Below, piece after piece: positions 6,075 through 6,211 of a DNA stretch of 6,211 nucleotides; within the stretch, counting starts at the first letter, position 1, and each line of letters begins with the position of its first letter. The position numbers and the translations under genes are program-made. The stretch is taken from positions 1 to 6,211 of the forward strand of contig JACQHI010000394.1 of NCBI GenBank assembly GCA_016199105.1, read 5' to 3'. The notes beneath the pieces are model-generated. The model worked only from the letters and a program-made list of their open reading frames with translations, ran no database searches and was not told the origin of the DNA. Source of the stretch: Lentisphaerota bacterium. GTDB lineage: Bacteria; Verrucomicrobiota; Kiritimatiellia; JAAZAB01.

Positions 6075-6211
6075 GGAAAAGACATCGCCCCACCCCATCG
6101 CGGCGACGGTCCAATGGTCGTTTTCTGACCATGTCATGCGCCTCATGTCGTTTGTCTTCGAAAACGCATCGAGTAGTTTCCGCAGTTCTTCAAGTAGAAT
6201 CGGATGAAGAC
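6066..6211 (-). CDS. Possible C-terminal end of an unidentified minus-strand gene
   Basis: The minus strand is open from the right window edge to a TAA at 6066-6068, giving 47 residues in the window. It begins LHPILLEELRKLLDAFSK, which looks like an amphipathic helix, and ends WTVAAMGWGDVFSGS. The amino-acid mix is protein-like, whereas the best opposite-strand frame is serine-rich and shadow-like. However, 47 open codons can occur by chance, no family is recognised, and its stop lies inside the TGACCC array. If real, it converges with the alpha/beta hydrolase gene, and the sequence between them is a spacer. Confidence 0.35.
   Translation of the reverse strand, partial: LHPILLEELRKLLDAFSKTNDMRRMTWSENDHWTVAAMGWGDVFSGS
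6114..6132. repeat. Short inverted repeat
   Basis: ATGGTC (6114-6119) and GACCAT (6127-6132) are exact reverse complements separated by the seven bases GTTTTCT. This could be an operator-like dyad or a small hairpin, or just codon coincidence if the minus-strand frame here is coding. No U-tract follows the second arm, so it is not a typical intrinsic terminator. Confidence 0.4.

Noticed and set aside
5168..6085. Minus-strand open frame of 305 codons opposite the alpha/beta hydrolase
   Set aside because: It crosses the repeat array and reads antisense through the GFSRG catalytic motif; its local match to an antisense frame of the NagA-like gene is explained by the plus-strand relic.

Overview
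This is a GC-rich bacterial chromosomal segment with five protein genes, four of them complete. The organism is not identified by any rRNA or marker in the window. The amidohydrolase (with its RHHNPLW and THLGNG motifs), the 'NNDGND' TIM-barrel protein and the lipase-like protein all resemble, from memory, families common in the PVC group (Planctomycetota, Lentisphaerota, Kiritimatiellota, Verrucomicrobiota). A member of that group is therefore the best guess, as an inference only.

Layout. Positions 1-3332 hold a compact plus-strand operon. It starts with 6-phosphogluconate dehydrogenase (gnd, cut by the left edge), followed with an ATGA overlap by a HAD-superfamily phosphatase, then after 33 bases by a NagA-like amidohydrolase (N-acetylglucosamine-6-phosphate deacetylase family). 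A minus-strand gene at 3360-4808 converges on this operon; it encodes a large glycoside-hydrolase-like TIM-barrel protein with a C-terminal beta domain. It is divergent, across a 104-base intergenic region, from a plus-strand alpha/beta hydrolase at 4913-5899. That hydrolase has a strong Shine-Dalgarno sequence abutted by a GC hairpin.

The right end (5900-6211) is mostly non-coding. It holds a roughly 20-codon relic of a second NagA-like gene overlapping the hydrolase stop, then an array of TGACCC motifs spaced about 10-11 bp apart, and finally what may be the C-terminal end of another minus-strand gene entering from the right.

How the genes may work together. The operon combines central sugar-phosphate metabolism (oxidative pentose phosphate pathway) with a phosphatase and an amino-sugar-phosphate deacetylase, so it looks like a sugar-phosphate housekeeping or salvage operon. 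The divergent pair looks like carbohydrate processing (glycosidase-like plus esterase-like), but neither substrate can be read from sequence. I see no mobile element, CRISPR array, tRNA or rRNA, and no convincing defence system. The least ordinary items are the NagA relic, the helically phased TGACCC array, and the NagA-like protein reduced to its barrel.
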